NCBI GenBank assembly: GCA_012270485.1
Contig: JAAXIF010000065.1
Location: 100,959-164,958 of the forward strand
Source of the DNA: Sphingobacteriales bacterium
GTDB lineage: Bacteria; Bacteroidota; Bacteroidia; Chitinophagales; Chitinophagaceae
Direction: 5' to 3'
DNA: 64,000 nucleotides
The translations under genes and the position numbers were made by a program. Under the pieces are notes generated by a model that was given only the letters and a program-made list of their open reading frames with translations, did no database searches and was not told the DNA's origin. Positions 44,440 through 53,335 of this stretch are shown piece after piece (positions within the stretch are counted from its first letter, which is position 1; each line of letters begins with the position of its first letter).

Positions 44440-45564
44440 ATGCAATTAGCTGATTTGTATCAAAAAGCATTGAATTTTGAATTTTTAAGCATCGGAGAAG
44501 GAATGTTTCTGTTTGAACAAGCCCCTCTTTCAGAGTTAATGCATGTAGCTGACGAGCTTCGTAAAAAACAGGTTCCCCATGGTAAAGTAACCTGGCAGAT
44601 CGATCGAAATGTCAATACCACCAATGTTTGTATCGCCAATTGTAAGTTCTGTAATTTTTACAGGATACCCGGACATGCGGAAGCCTATATTACTGATATG
44701 GACACTTACCGTAAAAAAATTGATGAAACGCTTCGGTATGGTGGTGATCAGTTGCTATTACAAGGCGGACATCATCCTGAATTAGGGTTGGATTTTTATA
44801 CAAATACCTTCAGACAAATCAAACAGGAGTACCCGCATCTGAAATTACATGCTCTCGGACCACCCGAAGTAGCTCATATCTGTAAACTGGAAAAGATGAG
44901 TCACCAAGCGGTTCTGGCGGCTTTAAAAGAGGCGGGATTGGATTCTTTACCCGGTGCCGGTGCTGAAATATTGGTAGACAGGGTACGTAGGCTGATTTCC
45001 AAAGGAAAATGTGGGGCAGATGAATGGCTGGATATTATGCATGAAGCGCATAAACTGGACATTACCACGAGTGCTACCATGATGTTTGGACATGTAGAAA
45101 CCTTGGAGGAGCGATTTATCCATCTTACTCGAATCAGAGAAGTACAAAGTCGTAAACCAGAGCATGTAAAAGGATTTTTGGCCTTTATTCCATGGACTTT
45201 TCAGGATGTTGACACATTATTGACTCGCATTAGAGGGGTACATAACCTCACCACTACAGATGAATATATTCGCATGATTGCTATCAGTCGCATCATGCTG
45301 CCAAACGTAAAAAATATTCAGGCCAGCTGGTTAACGGTAGGAAAGCAAACCGCTCAGATCTGTCTACATGCCGGTGCCAATGATTTTGGTTCCATTATGA
45401 TTGAAGAAAATGTAGTAAGCGCCGCCGGAGCCCCTCATAGATTTACCTATAAAACCATGCAGGATGCCATCCGCGAAGCAGGCTTCGAACCCCAATTACG
45501 CAGCCAGCAATATGATTGGAGAGAGATTCCTGAGAGCATTCAGGAGCAGGTGATTGATTATTAG
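44440..45564 (+). CDS. mqnC: Cyclic dehypoxanthinyl futalosine synthase
   Basis: 374 residues, radical SAM. CxxxCxxC cluster Cys64-Cys68-Cys71 in CIANCKFC, preceded by the family phrase NVNTTNVC. LQGGHHPELG, GAGAEILVDRVR, TTSATMMFG and SIMIEENVVSAAGAPH distinguish it from MqnE (aminofutalosine synthase). It makes the naphthoquinone precursor of menaquinone by the futalosine route. No other menaquinone genes adjacent. A repeat hairpin follows its stop. Confidence 0.93.
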   Translation: MQLADLYQKALNFEFLSIGEGMFLFEQAPLSELMHVADELRKKQVPHGKVTWQIDRNVNTTNVCIANCKFCNFYRIPGHAEAYITDMDTYRKKIDETLRYGGDQLLLQGGHHPELGLDFYTNTFRQIKQEYPHLKLHALGPPEVAHICKLEKMSHQAVLAALKEAGLDSLPGAGAEILVDRVRRLISKGKCGADEWLDIMHEAHKLDITTSATMMFGHVETLEERFIHLTRIREVQSRKPEHVKGFLAFIPWTFQDVDTLLTRIRGVHNLTTTDEYIRMIAISRIMLPNVKNIQASWLTVGKQTAQICLHAGANDFGSIMIEENVVSAAGAPHRFTYKTMQDAIREAGFEPQLRSQQYDWREIPESIQEQVIDY

Positions 45565-45571
45565 TGCTAAA

Positions 45572-45643
45572 TGAGTGATGAGTGAGTAGTCAGTAGTGAG
45601 TAAAACATATACCCTCACTCTGACTACTCACTCCTCACTTTTT
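45572..45643. repeat. Word-tandem inverted repeat, locus 4 (GAGTAGTGA words)
   Basis: Left arm 45572-45601 is built of GAGTGATGAGTGAGTAGTC and AGTAGTGAG. Right arm 45613-45641 begins CCTCACTC, then TGACTACTCACTCCTCAC and TTTTT, the reverse complement with few mismatches. It could act as a terminator of mqnC, since T5 follows directly. Confidence 0.8.
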
Positions 45644-45716
45644 AACTTCATTTAACGTTTAAAGCTTCCTGTTTAAGATTCAAGCGTATACCTTTATGCA
45701 TTCTTAAACTGAGCTT

Positions 45717-45935
45717 ATGAAAACAAGGCATCTTTTCGTTCCCGGCTTAGCGGTAGCCGTTTTAGCTTTTGCAGGTTTTGTAACCAATAACCTAAATGGC
45801 CGAAAGATGTGTTCAGTCAACAATAAAGATTGTCCGCTCAAGCAGAAAAAACAAGTGACACAGCCCCAAGGGAGTAGTCCGGATGAGCTCCATTACGGTG
45901 GACTAAACCGTTTAATCGTCTCAACTTTCCGATAA
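45717..45935 (+). CDS. Small secreted hypothetical protein
   Basis: 72 residues: a signal-like hydrophobic start (about 5-23) and a short polar mature part with two cysteines (Cys32 and Cys39). Family not recognised. Good codon use and a strong terminator at 45942-45971 support that it is a real gene. Confidence 0.6.
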   Translation: MKTRHLFVPGLAVAVLAFAGFVTNNLNGRKMCSVNNKDCPLKQKKQVTQPQGSSPDELHYGGLNRLIVSTFR

Positions 45936-45941
45936 TCATTG

Positions 45942-45971
45942 ATCCTGCGCCAAAAACGCAGGATTTTTTTT
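45942..45971 (+). terminator. Rho-independent terminator after the small secreted protein
   Basis: ATCCTGCG pairs with CGCAGGAT over a 7-base loop and is followed by seven T. Confidence 0.92.
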
Positions 45972-46047
45972 CTTTGTACTGTAACAAAACAAATGCCTGT
46001 TCGTATAACTCCTATACAAGGCAATCAACTGAATTATCGCGCTGTTT

Positions 46048-46539
46048 ATGACTGAGCAAGAGTACAATCAATGTGTGAACCAATATGCGGACAACGTGTA
46101 TCGTTTCATCGTTAAAAATCTTCGGCATGAGGAAGATGCGCGCGATATTGTACAAACTGCATTCGAAAAACTTTGGCGGAATCGAGAAAATGTAGAGAAT
46201 AGTAAATCGAAGTCTTTTCTTTTCACCGTAGCCTATAACCAGATGATTGACCATATCAGAAAAGTGAAAAGGATTCATTTGAAAGATGAATTTCAGGAAA
46301 ACAGCAGAACAGAACAGGCAACAGGTCATAAACGAGAGATGAAAAAAATCCTGATGGAGGCATTGAACAGACTGAATGAAACACAAAGAAGTTTAGTGAT
46401 GCTGAAAGATTATGAAGGATATAGTTATGAGGAGATTGGTCAGATCATGGATTTGAATGAGAGTCAGGTGAAAGTTTACCTACACAGGGCTAGATTAACT
46501 TTGAGAAATTATCTGGTGAGTCCGGAAAACGTTTTATAA
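46048..46539 (+). CDS. ECF sigma factor
   Basis: 163 residues with sigma-70 region 2 (about 8-75; DARDIVQTAFEKLWRN) and region 4 (about 100-155; YEEIGQIMDLNESQVKVYLHRAR). No region 3, so group IV ECF. It lies 13 bases from an anti-sigma-like gene and an outer-membrane protein gene, suggesting a cell-envelope regulon. Confidence 0.92.
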   Translation: MTEQEYNQCVNQYADNVYRFIVKNLRHEEDARDIVQTAFEKLWRNRENVENSKSKSFLFTVAYNQMIDHIRKVKRIHLKDEFQENSRTEQATGHKREMKKILMEALNRLNETQRSLVMLKDYEGYSYEEIGQIMDLNESQVKVYLHRARLTLRNYLVSPENVL

Positions 46540-46552
46540 TAAATCAAGCATT

Positions 46553-47653
46553 GTGATCAACATCAACAGACATAATTACGAGGAATTTTTCCTGCTCTAT
46601 GTAGACAGGGAACTTTCTGCTGCCGAAAGAGTGGCTGTTGAACAGTTTGTTCAAGAGAATCCTGATCTGCAACATGAACTGGAAGCTTTACAACAAACCA
46701 TGCTTCCGGAGGATGTATTATTTGAAATGCCGGATAAATCTTCTTTATATAAAGAACAACCAACAGGTATCAGCTTACAAAACCACAGTACCTATTTCTT
46801 GATGTATGTAGATGATGAGCTGAGTGCAACAGAAAGAGAAGCGGTTGAAACTTTTGTATTACAACATCCTTCATTGCAGGAATCATTCATGCAATTGAAA
46901 CAAACCAAATTACCCATTGAGCATATTGCTTTTCCTAATAAAAAACTATTATATCGTTCAGAAGAAAGGGAGAAAAAACCGATCGTATACATGCGTTGGT
47001 GGCGCATGGCTGCAGCAGCTGCTATTATTGGTTTTGCCTTTATGGTTTGGACATTATCGCCGGATACTCTTGAAAGTAGATCGGGCAATGAAACTGTGAT
47101 CACAAAAAACAGTACTAAATTACCTGCTACAAATAATAATCCGTTACAGAGTAACGTTATTGCTGATGATCAGTCATTGGCACCGAATGTAACAAGTGAG
47201 AGCAAGAAAGAATTAGCCACTACTGATAAGAGTTCAGCACCAACATTGTTTGTTGCAAATACTTCCAATGTTATTGCTGATGAAAAAATCAATAGACCAA
47301 ATCTTATCATTGATAATGCAGGAATAATTGAAAGCAATACTGTAGCGAAGGCAGATATTGTAGTTCCTGACCTAACAGGCATTACCGCAAACAAAGCGAT
47401 TCGTGAAAGTGAAATGATGAAAGCAAGCACTACTGAAACAACAGAGACAAAACCTGAATCTCTGGTGCAACAAGTAGTATACAGGGAGTTAGATACAGAA
47501 TCCGATAGTGACAATAAAAGTTTGCTTATCGGATCCGTTGAAATCAATAAAGACAAACTTCGTGGTATCTTCAGAAAAGCAACCAGTATATTCAGAAGCA
47601 AAAGAAATGAAGAAGAAAGAGCCGAAACCGGCCCCTCACGACCATTAAAATAA
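46553..47653 (+). CDS. Membrane anti-sigma-like protein with duplicated N-terminal module
   Basis: 366 residues from a GTG codon at 46553. The cytoplasmic N-terminus has two similar modules: YEEFFLLYVDRELSAAER near 9-26, then STYFLMYVDDELSATERE near 79-96, each followed by a leucine-rich stretch. One transmembrane segment (about 147-165) precedes a long Thr/Asn/Ser-rich periplasmic part with no recognised fold. In the sigma/anti-sigma/OMP order it is the natural inhibitor of the preceding ECF factor. Confidence 0.8.
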   Translation: MININRHNYEEFFLLYVDRELSAAERVAVEQFVQENPDLQHELEALQQTMLPEDVLFEMPDKSSLYKEQPTGISLQNHSTYFLMYVDDELSATEREAVETFVLQHPSLQESFMQLKQTKLPIEHIAFPNKKLLYRSEEREKKPIVYMRWWRMAAAAAIIGFAFMVWTLSPDTLESRSGNETVITKNSTKLPATNNNPLQSNVIADDQSLAPNVTSESKKELATTDKSSAPTLFVANTSNVIADEKINRPNLIIDNAGIIESNTVAKADIVVPDLTGITANKAIRESEMMKASTTETTETKPESLVQQVVYRELDTESDSDNKSLLIGSVEINKDKLRGIFRKATSIFRSKRNEEERAETGPSRPLK

Positions 47654-47669
47654 AAGAAAAGCACATTGT

Positions 47670-48545
47670 ATGAAACGTTTAGTAATTGTAACAGCAGGCA
47701 TCCTGCTCTCAGGGAGTCTTATGGCTCAAACAGACAGTACTTCTAAGACACAAGAATCAGATACTGTGAAAGTGGGCAACTTTATCATCATCAAAAAAAA
47801 TAAAGATGGTAATAGCAGCAACAGTGTATGGAAAGATTGGGATCGAAATTTTGATATCAAAATAGAACGTAGAAACAGAGCCAAGCGTAATATTAGCACC
47901 AATTGGTGGATCATGGATCTGGGTTTTACCAATTTCCGTGATCAAACCAACTATACTGCTGCTCAGGCAGGAAGCTATTTCAGAACCTTCCGCTCTGCTG
48001 ATGGACCAGTAAATGAAAATAGCTTTAAACTGAATAACGGCAAATCAACCAACGTAAATATTTGGTTCTTCATGCAAAAAGTAAATGTGATCAAGCATGT
48101 GGTGAATCTGAAATATGGCTTAGGTTTAGAAATGTATAATTTCCGATACGATTCTAGACTGAGTTACCGAAAAGATGCAAATCCATATGTATACAATGAT
48201 TCCATCAGTTTCTCTAAGAATAAATTGTATGCAGGTTATTTGACTGTGCCATTCATGATCAATATCAACACATCTCCCAACAATAGAAGAGGTTTCAGCA
48301 TTAGTGCAGGTATGAGTGCAGGTTATTTGATCAGCAGTCGCAACAAACAAAAGAGCAGTGAAAGAGGTAAACAAAAATCTCCGGGCGATTTCAACTTAGA
48401 ACCTTTCCGCGTAGCAGCTATCGGTGAAGTAGGACTCGGACCTATTCGCTTATACGGAAGCTATAGCCTGAATAAGCTGCATAAAGACATTACACGCGTT
48501 GAGCAGTTCCCGTATGCGTTTGGGATTCGATTTAGTAGATGGTAG
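47670..48545 (+). CDS. Outer-membrane beta-barrel protein of the ECF operon
   Basis: 291 residues with a signal peptide (about 1-20, SLMAQ) and a small barrel of alternating hydrophobic strands (about 75-291; WWIMDLGFTNF, LKYGLGLEMYNF, YGSYSLNKL, final strand FGIRFSRW). It resembles PorT/OmpW-sized Bacteroidota barrels. 16 bases after the anti-sigma-like gene, so part of the same transcript and the likely surface output of that system. Confidence 0.8.
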   Translation: MKRLVIVTAGILLSGSLMAQTDSTSKTQESDTVKVGNFIIIKKNKDGNSSNSVWKDWDRNFDIKIERRNRAKRNISTNWWIMDLGFTNFRDQTNYTAAQAGSYFRTFRSADGPVNENSFKLNNGKSTNVNIWFFMQKVNVIKHVVNLKYGLGLEMYNFRYDSRLSYRKDANPYVYNDSISFSKNKLYAGYLTVPFMININTSPNNRRGFSISAGMSAGYLISSRNKQKSSERGKQKSPGDFNLEPFRVAAIGEVGLGPIRLYGSYSLNKLHKDITRVEQFPYAFGIRFSRW

Positions 48546-48692
48546 CAGCAACAAAGCTGCAGGTTTCAAGCTACAAGCTTTACGCCACAAGCTGCAAGCT
48601 TCAAGTAAATAAAAACAGAGTGTTTGAGTAGACACTCTGTTTTTATTCTAACCTAATACTTGCAGCTTGTAGCGTGCAGCTTATGGCTTATA
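48546..48692. repeat. Word-tandem inverted repeat, locus 5, around a terminator
   Basis: Outer arms use AAGCTACAAGCTT / ACAAGCTGCAAGC words upstream (48555-48604) and ACTTGCAGCTTGTAGCG / TGCAGCTTATGGC downstream (48658-48690), the reverse complement. Nested inside is a regular terminator: AAAACAGAGTGT/ACACTCTGTTTT at 48612-48643. So one locus combines the repeat with a normal terminator after the barrel gene. Confidence 0.75.
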
Positions 48693-48807
48693 GCCTATCA
48701 CTTTAACATAAAGCCTGTTAACCAAAACTTTTGTCAATTAACCGAAGAACAACAACATTCGGTGCAGCGTAATTTTAGTTTAGGGGTCGAATCAAAACCC
48801 TACTATT

Positions 48808-49356
48808 ATGCGCCCCCTCATGTATGTCACTTGTTTGTTGTCGGTATGTATCGGCAGCACTTCTTTCAAAACACCTACACCCATCAACACTCTCCATGCT
48901 ACCAAAGACACGTATCGGATTTTGGTGATCAAGACAAAGTATGCGATGAAAATTTTTGACTCCACCGGTGAATGTCTGGCCACTTATCCTGTTGTCTTTG
49001 GCAATAAGGATATGGGTGATAAAATGATGCAAGGTGATCGCCGAACACCGGAAGGAACATTCAAAATTTCTTTTAAAAGAAAACACGAAAAATGGAGTCG
49101 GTTTTTATTGATCGATTACCCGAATGCAGAAAGTGTTGCCAAATTCACCCAAAGAAAAGCAGCCGGGCTCATCCCCGCTAATGCTCAAATTGGAGGCAGC
49201 ATTGGTATCCATGGCACCTGGCCCAATGAAGATTTTGCTATTGACGGACTACAAAACTGGACCGAAGGATGTATCAGTACCAAAAACCGATATGTGGAAG
49301 AGATCTTTGACGTACTGCCGGTGGGAACGCAGATTACGATTAGGAGGGAGAAGTGA
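48808..49356 (+). CDS. L,D-transpeptidase (YkuD-type) family protein
   Basis: 182 residues with a signal-like start (about 1-20). The YkuD catalytic block is complete: HGTWP with His135 and WTEGCIS with the nucleophile Cys155. It forms 3-3 peptidoglycan cross-links or attaches proteins to peptidoglycan. An isolated gene between repeat loci 5 and 6. Confidence 0.9.
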   Translation: MRPLMYVTCLLSVCIGSTSFKTPTPINTLHATKDTYRILVIKTKYAMKIFDSTGECLATYPVVFGNKDMGDKMMQGDRRTPEGTFKISFKRKHEKWSRFLLIDYPNAESVAKFTQRKAAGLIPANAQIGGSIGIHGTWPNEDFAIDGLQNWTEGCISTKNRYVEEIFDVLPVGTQITIRREK

Positions 49357-49360
49357 TATT

Positions 49361-49550
49361 GTGAAAAGTGAAAGGTGAAACGTGAAAAGGTCGGGTTCTA
49401 CTCTTTCAACCCTCCTTGCAATTCCGTGCCGTACACTGTGTCACTCCTATGTTTACAAAGTAATAAAAACAGGGGTATAAATAGAAAAGCAGTATGTATT
49501 TGTATGTTCCGCTTCCCACCCCCTTTCACCTTTCACCTTTGACTTTTCAC
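49361..49550. repeat. Word-tandem inverted repeat, locus 6 (GTGAAAAG words)
   Basis: Left arm 49361-49390 is GTGAAAAGTGAAAGGTGAA and ACGTGAAAAGG. Right arm 49522-49550 is CCTTTCACCTTTCACC and TTTGACTTTTCAC, the reverse complement at about 27 of 29 positions. The loop of about 130 bases lies between two convergent genes. Confidence 0.85.
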
Positions 49551-49560
49551 CCAAAAAAGC

Positions 49561-50505
49561 TCATTTATTTAGAAAAAAGCTCATTACAGACACCCATTTT
49601 GCCTTTTCTTTCTTAAAAAGACTCTCATGTCCGCTTTGCAAGTATTTGATCATGACCTTGTCGCGACTACCGATATTTTTAAATAATTCATTGGTTTCAT
49701 CCTCGGTTACCCGTTGGTCGCCGGCACCCCATTGCAATAAAACAGGGCAATTTACTTTTTTCGCGTAGATAGATGGCTGATGGTTAAACGCCCAAGTACC
49801 CAGTTCAAGTCCACCCCAAAAAGTCAACAAAGTACTAAGGGGTTCTGCGGGTAGTCCCATGGTTTTCATACGTCCTTGCACAGCTAGGTGTAAAGAACCA
49901 AAGGGCATTTCGATGATCATTTTGGTGGGTTTGATACCATATTCATCCACCGCTTTCAAAGCTGTAGCAGCTCCCATAGAGATTCCCCAGATGATGATAT
50001 TTTTTTCCCCTTTTGCAACAACATAATCATACACGGCTTTTACATCTTTTGATTCATTGATGCCAATAGAAGTTACGGAGCCTTCACTGTTGCCGTGAGC
50101 ACGAAAGTCGGTCAGTACAAGATTATATCCCATTGCATGAAGTTCTCGAGCCTCTGCAATGATGCCACTTTTACTACTGCCATGTCCATGAAACATAATT
50201 ATTGTTCCTCGTGCGGAATCTTTTGGCACATACCAACTTTCTAAAGAAACACTATCGGTGGTTTTTAAAGAAATGGTTTGATGCGGAATATTGAGCGAAT
50301 CTGCCACCTTACTTTTTGGATAGCGAATACCCAAAAAGATGGCTTTTATTTTATCGCCTGTACTCATCTCTTGCGGCTTTTTTACAGGACTGGCATCTGC
50401 ATAGAAGTGCGTAAACTTATAGGCATGAAAAGCAGCGATGATATTGACCAAAACAAATAAAACAAGAAAGGTAAAACCAACTCTTTTGAGCCATTTAGAT
50501 AACAT
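49561..50505 (-). CDS. Membrane-anchored alpha/beta hydrolase
   Basis: 314 residues from the ATG at 50505 (MLSKWLKRVGF), which opens a transmembrane anchor (about 8-25); an ATG at 50541 overlaps serS. Alpha/beta-hydrolase features: oxyanion GHGSSKSG, nucleophile elbow GISMGAA, catalytic Asp in VTEDETNE and His in SGHESLF. Substrate unknown (probably a lipid or peptide ester on the periplasmic side). 28 bases downstream of serS. Confidence 0.87.
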   Translation of the reverse strand: MLSKWLKRVGFTFLVLFVLVNIIAAFHAYKFTHFYADASPVKKPQEMSTGDKIKAIFLGIRYPKSKVADSLNIPHQTISLKTTDSVSLESWYVPKDSARGTIIMFHGHGSSKSGIIAEARELHAMGYNLVLTDFRAHGNSEGSVTSIGINESKDVKAVYDYVVAKGEKNIIIWGISMGAATALKAVDEYGIKPTKMIIEMPFGSLHLAVQGRMKTMGLPAEPLSTLLTFWGGLELGTWAFNHQPSIYAKKVNCPVLLQWGAGDQRVTEDETNELFKNIGSRDKVMIKYLQSGHESLFKKEKAKWVSVMSFFLNK

Positions 50506-50533
50506 GTATAGTTGTTTTAAATGTATGGTGATC

Positions 50534-51805
50534 TTAATCAATCATTGCTGCACCAAAGTATGGAACCAGTGCAGTAGGTAGTTGAATACCATTTTCCTTT
50601 TGATGATTTTCCAGTAAGCAAGCAACAATTCTTGGCAATGCCAATGAACTTCCATTCAGTGAATGCGCCAATTGCATCTTACCGTTTTCATCTTTGTATC
50701 TGCATTTCAAACGATGGGTTTGAAAACTTTCGAAATTACTTACACTGCTCACTTCCAGCCAGCGTTCCTGAGCTGCACTGAATACTTCAAAATCATAAGT
50801 GATTGCACTGGCAAAACCCATATCACCACCGCATAAACGAAGGATATGGTAGGGTAATTCTAAAGATTGTAAGAGCTTTTCTACATGCAACACCATTTCT
50901 TCCAATACTGCATAACTTTTTTCAGGTTGAACAATTTGAATGATCTCTACTTTTTCAAATTGGTGCAGACGGTTGAGTCCTCGTACATCTTTTCCATAAC
51001 TACCTGCTTCTCTTCTAAAACAAGGAGAATAAGCCGTCATTTTTATCGGGAACTGCTCTTCTTTAATAATTACATCCCGATACACATTGGTCACCGGAAC
51101 TTCTGCGGTTGGAATCATGTAAAAATCATCTTCCGGCATATAGTACATCTGTCCTTCTTTATCGGGTAACTGACCGGTACCCATAGCAGATGCTGCATTC
51201 ACCATAAAAGGAGGAAGGTATTCAGTGTATCCGGCAGCGGTATTAAAATCCAGAAAATATTGTATCAAAGCTCTTTGCAGCTTCGCACCTTTTCCGATAT
51301 AAACAGGAAATCCGCTTCCGGTAATTTTATTCCCCAATTCAAAATCAATGAGGTTATATTTTTTGGTGAGATCCCAGTGAGCTTGTGCTCCGTTTGGTAA
51401 GCTGGGTTTATTTCCCCCTTCTCTAACAACTACATTTTCTTCCGGCGTTCTTCCTTCCGGCACGTCTGCCGCAGGTAAATTGGGTAATTGTAATAAGGTA
51501 TCCAGCAATGTTTGTTCCGTGATGGCCATTTTCTCTTTCAGCGGTTCTAACCCGGTTTTTAAGCTCGACACCTCAGCTTTCATCGCCTCCGCTGCTTCTT
51601 TGTTTCCTTGGCCCATCAGTTTACCAATCTCTTTAGAAGCCGTATTGATACTTGCTTGTATGGTATCAAAATCCAATTGAATTTTTTTACGTTCATCATC
51701 CAATGAGATGATTGTATCCACTAATTCAAGTTGTTTAAAATGCTTTTTGGCCAGTTTTTTCTTTACTTCCTCCGGATTCGCTCTCAGAACACTCACTTGT
51801 AACAT
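50534..51805 (-). CDS. serS: Seryl-tRNA synthetase
   Basis: 423 residues from the ATG at 51805 (MLQVSVLRANPEEVKKK); the longer frame to 51931 adds a low-quality tail. Coiled-coil tRNA-binding arm (about 30-100), class II motif 2 FRREAGSYGKDVRG, motif 3 in LNGSSLALPRIV. Length and motifs are typical. Divergent from the small gene at 51878. Confidence 0.96.
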   Translation of the reverse strand: MLQVSVLRANPEEVKKKLAKKHFKQLELVDTIISLDDERKKIQLDFDTIQASINTASKEIGKLMGQGNKEAAEAMKAEVSSLKTGLEPLKEKMAITEQTLLDTLLQLPNLPAADVPEGRTPEENVVVREGGNKPSLPNGAQAHWDLTKKYNLIDFELGNKITGSGFPVYIGKGAKLQRALIQYFLDFNTAAGYTEYLPPFMVNAASAMGTGQLPDKEGQMYYMPEDDFYMIPTAEVPVTNVYRDVIIKEEQFPIKMTAYSPCFRREAGSYGKDVRGLNRLHQFEKVEIIQIVQPEKSYAVLEEMVLHVEKLLQSLELPYHILRLCGGDMGFASAITYDFEVFSAAQERWLEVSSVSNFESFQTHRLKCRYKDENGKMQLAHSLNGSSLALPRIVACLLENHQKENGIQLPTALVPYFGAAMID

Positions 51806-51877
51806 AAGGGTCAATTTTGCGCAAAGATAAAGGCTAGCTGCTGATGAAGGATGGCTTTCAGCGTTTACCTTTGCCCT

Positions 51878-52234
51878 ATGCAATTTATAAGTGATGATCT
51901 GCAGCAGCGTTGGTGGGCGTTGGAAGCCCAACTGGTAGAACGTTTTGGAAAAAAACCGGATCTGGAAGCCATTCTTTTTCTGATTGGATTACAGGAGACA
52001 GGATTTATTCAGGAAAAAATATCAAAAGAACAGAAACAAGACCTGATGCATGTAGCCGTGTGCACCGTTCTTGCGCAAAGTGGTTATTATGTGGTGGAAG
52101 GAAAGGATGCAGACGGTTGGCCTCATTTCCGTCAATTAAAAGAATTACCCGTAATGGCTTTGCCCGACCAGGAGAATTTTATCAAAGACCATGTTCTCTT
52201 ATATTTTCAACAATCAAAACTTCCCGAGGAATAA
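51878..52234 (+). CDS. Small hypothetical protein
   Basis: 118 residues from ATG at 51878 (MQFISDDLQQR); the ATG at 51851 overlaps the promoter area of serS. Mixed helical protein with FGKKPDLEAILFLIGLQE and two tryptophans; family not recognised, but it looks like the conserved Bacteroidota protein usually next to serS. Function unknown. Confidence 0.6.
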   Translation: MQFISDDLQQRWWALEAQLVERFGKKPDLEAILFLIGLQETGFIQEKISKEQKQDLMHVAVCTVLAQSGYYVVEGKDADGWPHFRQLKELPVMALPDQENFIKDHVLLYFQQSKLPEE

Positions 52235-52273
52235 ATTTTTCATGTTGAGGAATTAAGCAATATTTGCACGTGA

Positions 52274-52310
52274 TTAGACCATAGTCCATGGACCATGGTC
52301 TATGGACTAA
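52274..52310. repeat. Word-tandem inverted repeat, locus 7 (CCATAGTCCATGG words)
   Basis: TTAGACCATAGTCCAT and ATGGTCTATGGACTAA pair at 14 of 16 positions with a 5-base loop in between. It shares its ATGG/CCAT vocabulary with loci 2 and 3. It lies 25 bases upstream of gcvH, after the small gene. Confidence 0.8.
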
Positions 52311-52334
52311 CTGCTAATAAATAAAAACCACCAT

Positions 52335-52712
52335 ATGAATTTCCCAGCTGAATTACGTTACACAAAAGATCATGAATGGATCAAATTAGAGGGTAATATC
52401 GCTACAATTGGTATTACTGATTTTGCTCAACATGAACTGGGTGATATTGTGTACGTAGATATCAATACTGTAGGTAAAAGCCTGGCTTCTGAAGAAGTTT
52501 TTGGTACTGTAGAAGCGGTAAAAACAGTGAGTGACCTGTTTTTGCCAGTTGCAGGTACCATCAATGAAGTGAACAGCTTATTGGAAAAGCAACCGGAATT
52601 GGTCAATTCAGACCCATACGGTGATGGCTGGATGATTAAAATGACGGTGAATAGTCCGGCAGATGTAGAAGCTTTGATGAATAGTGAAGCTTATGCAGCG
52701 CTCGTAGGATAA
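52335..52712 (+). CDS. gcvH: Glycine cleavage H protein
   Basis: 125 residues of the lipoyl-domain H protein. The lipoylated lysine is Lys63 in [10 protein letters not shown], and the phrase HEWIKLEGN near 13-21 is typical. It shuttles the aminomethyl group between the P and T proteins (gcvT is at 29056-30141). It is preceded by the hairpin of locus 7. Confidence 0.96.
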   Translation: MNFPAELRYTKDHEWIKLEGNIATIGITDFAQHELGDIVYVDINTVGKSLASEEVFGTVEAVKTVSDLFLPVAGTINEVNSLLEKQPELVNSDPYGDGWMIKMTVNSPADVEALMNSEAYAALVG

Positions 52713-52792
52713 TTCCTCTTGCGGTTAAAATCCATCTGAACAATTTCTCCGTATATTGGTTACCTAACCTTGTACTAAACACCAACCTGCTT

Positions 52793-53335
52793 TTGGAAGT
52801 AGCTAAAAAATACAGCGAGTCCGAACTGGTCCGTTTGCTTCAGCAGCGGAGTCAGCATGTATTCAGCTATTTGTATGACAACTACTCAGGCGCCCTTTTA
52901 TCCATTATCTGCAACATTGTCAAGGATCAAGAACTTGCTAATGATGTACTTCAGGAGGTGTTTGTAAAAATCTGGCGCCAGATAGAAAGCTATGATAGCA
53001 GCAAGGGAAGATTGTTTACCTGGATGCTGAATATTGCCCGAAACGCATCTATTGACACGGTTCGAAGCAAAAGCTACCAAAATAGTCTTCAAAACCGTGA
53101 ATTGTCGGAAGACGTATATGTATCAGCAGGAACTGCACAATTACAAGTAGATCAGATTGGTTTACGAAAAGTAGTGCACCAGCTGAAAGAGGAACATCGT
53201 GTATTGATTGATCTGTCTTATTTTCAGGGCTTTACCCAAGATGAGATATCCAAAATGTTGGATATACCTTTGGGAACCGTAAAAACAAGACTACGCACAG
53301 CATTAACACAATTAAGAGGCATTATTAAACCATAA
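52793..53335 (+). CDS. ECF sigma factor (SigK-like) of a sigma/RskA pair
   Basis: 180 residues from a TTG codon at 52793; no ATG lies between this and the previous in-frame stop. Region 2 (about 10-85; LANDVLQEVFVKIWRQ) and region 4 (about 120-178; TQDEISKMLDIPLGTVKTRLR). It directly abuts the anti-sigma gene with no gap, a common cotranslated pair. Confidence 0.92.
   Translation: MEVAKKYSESELVRLLQQRSQHVFSYLYDNYSGALLSIICNIVKDQELANDVLQEVFVKIWRQIESYDSSKGRLFTWMLNIARNASIDTVRSKSYQNSLQNRELSEDVYVSAGTAQLQVDQIGLRKVVHQLKEEHRVLIDLSYFQGFTQDEISKMLDIPLGTVKTRLRTALTQLRGIIKP

Noticed and set aside
51805-51931. N-terminal extension of seryl-tRNA synthetase
   Set aside because: The 42 extra residues do not fit the family and the family start MLQVSVLR lies at 51805.
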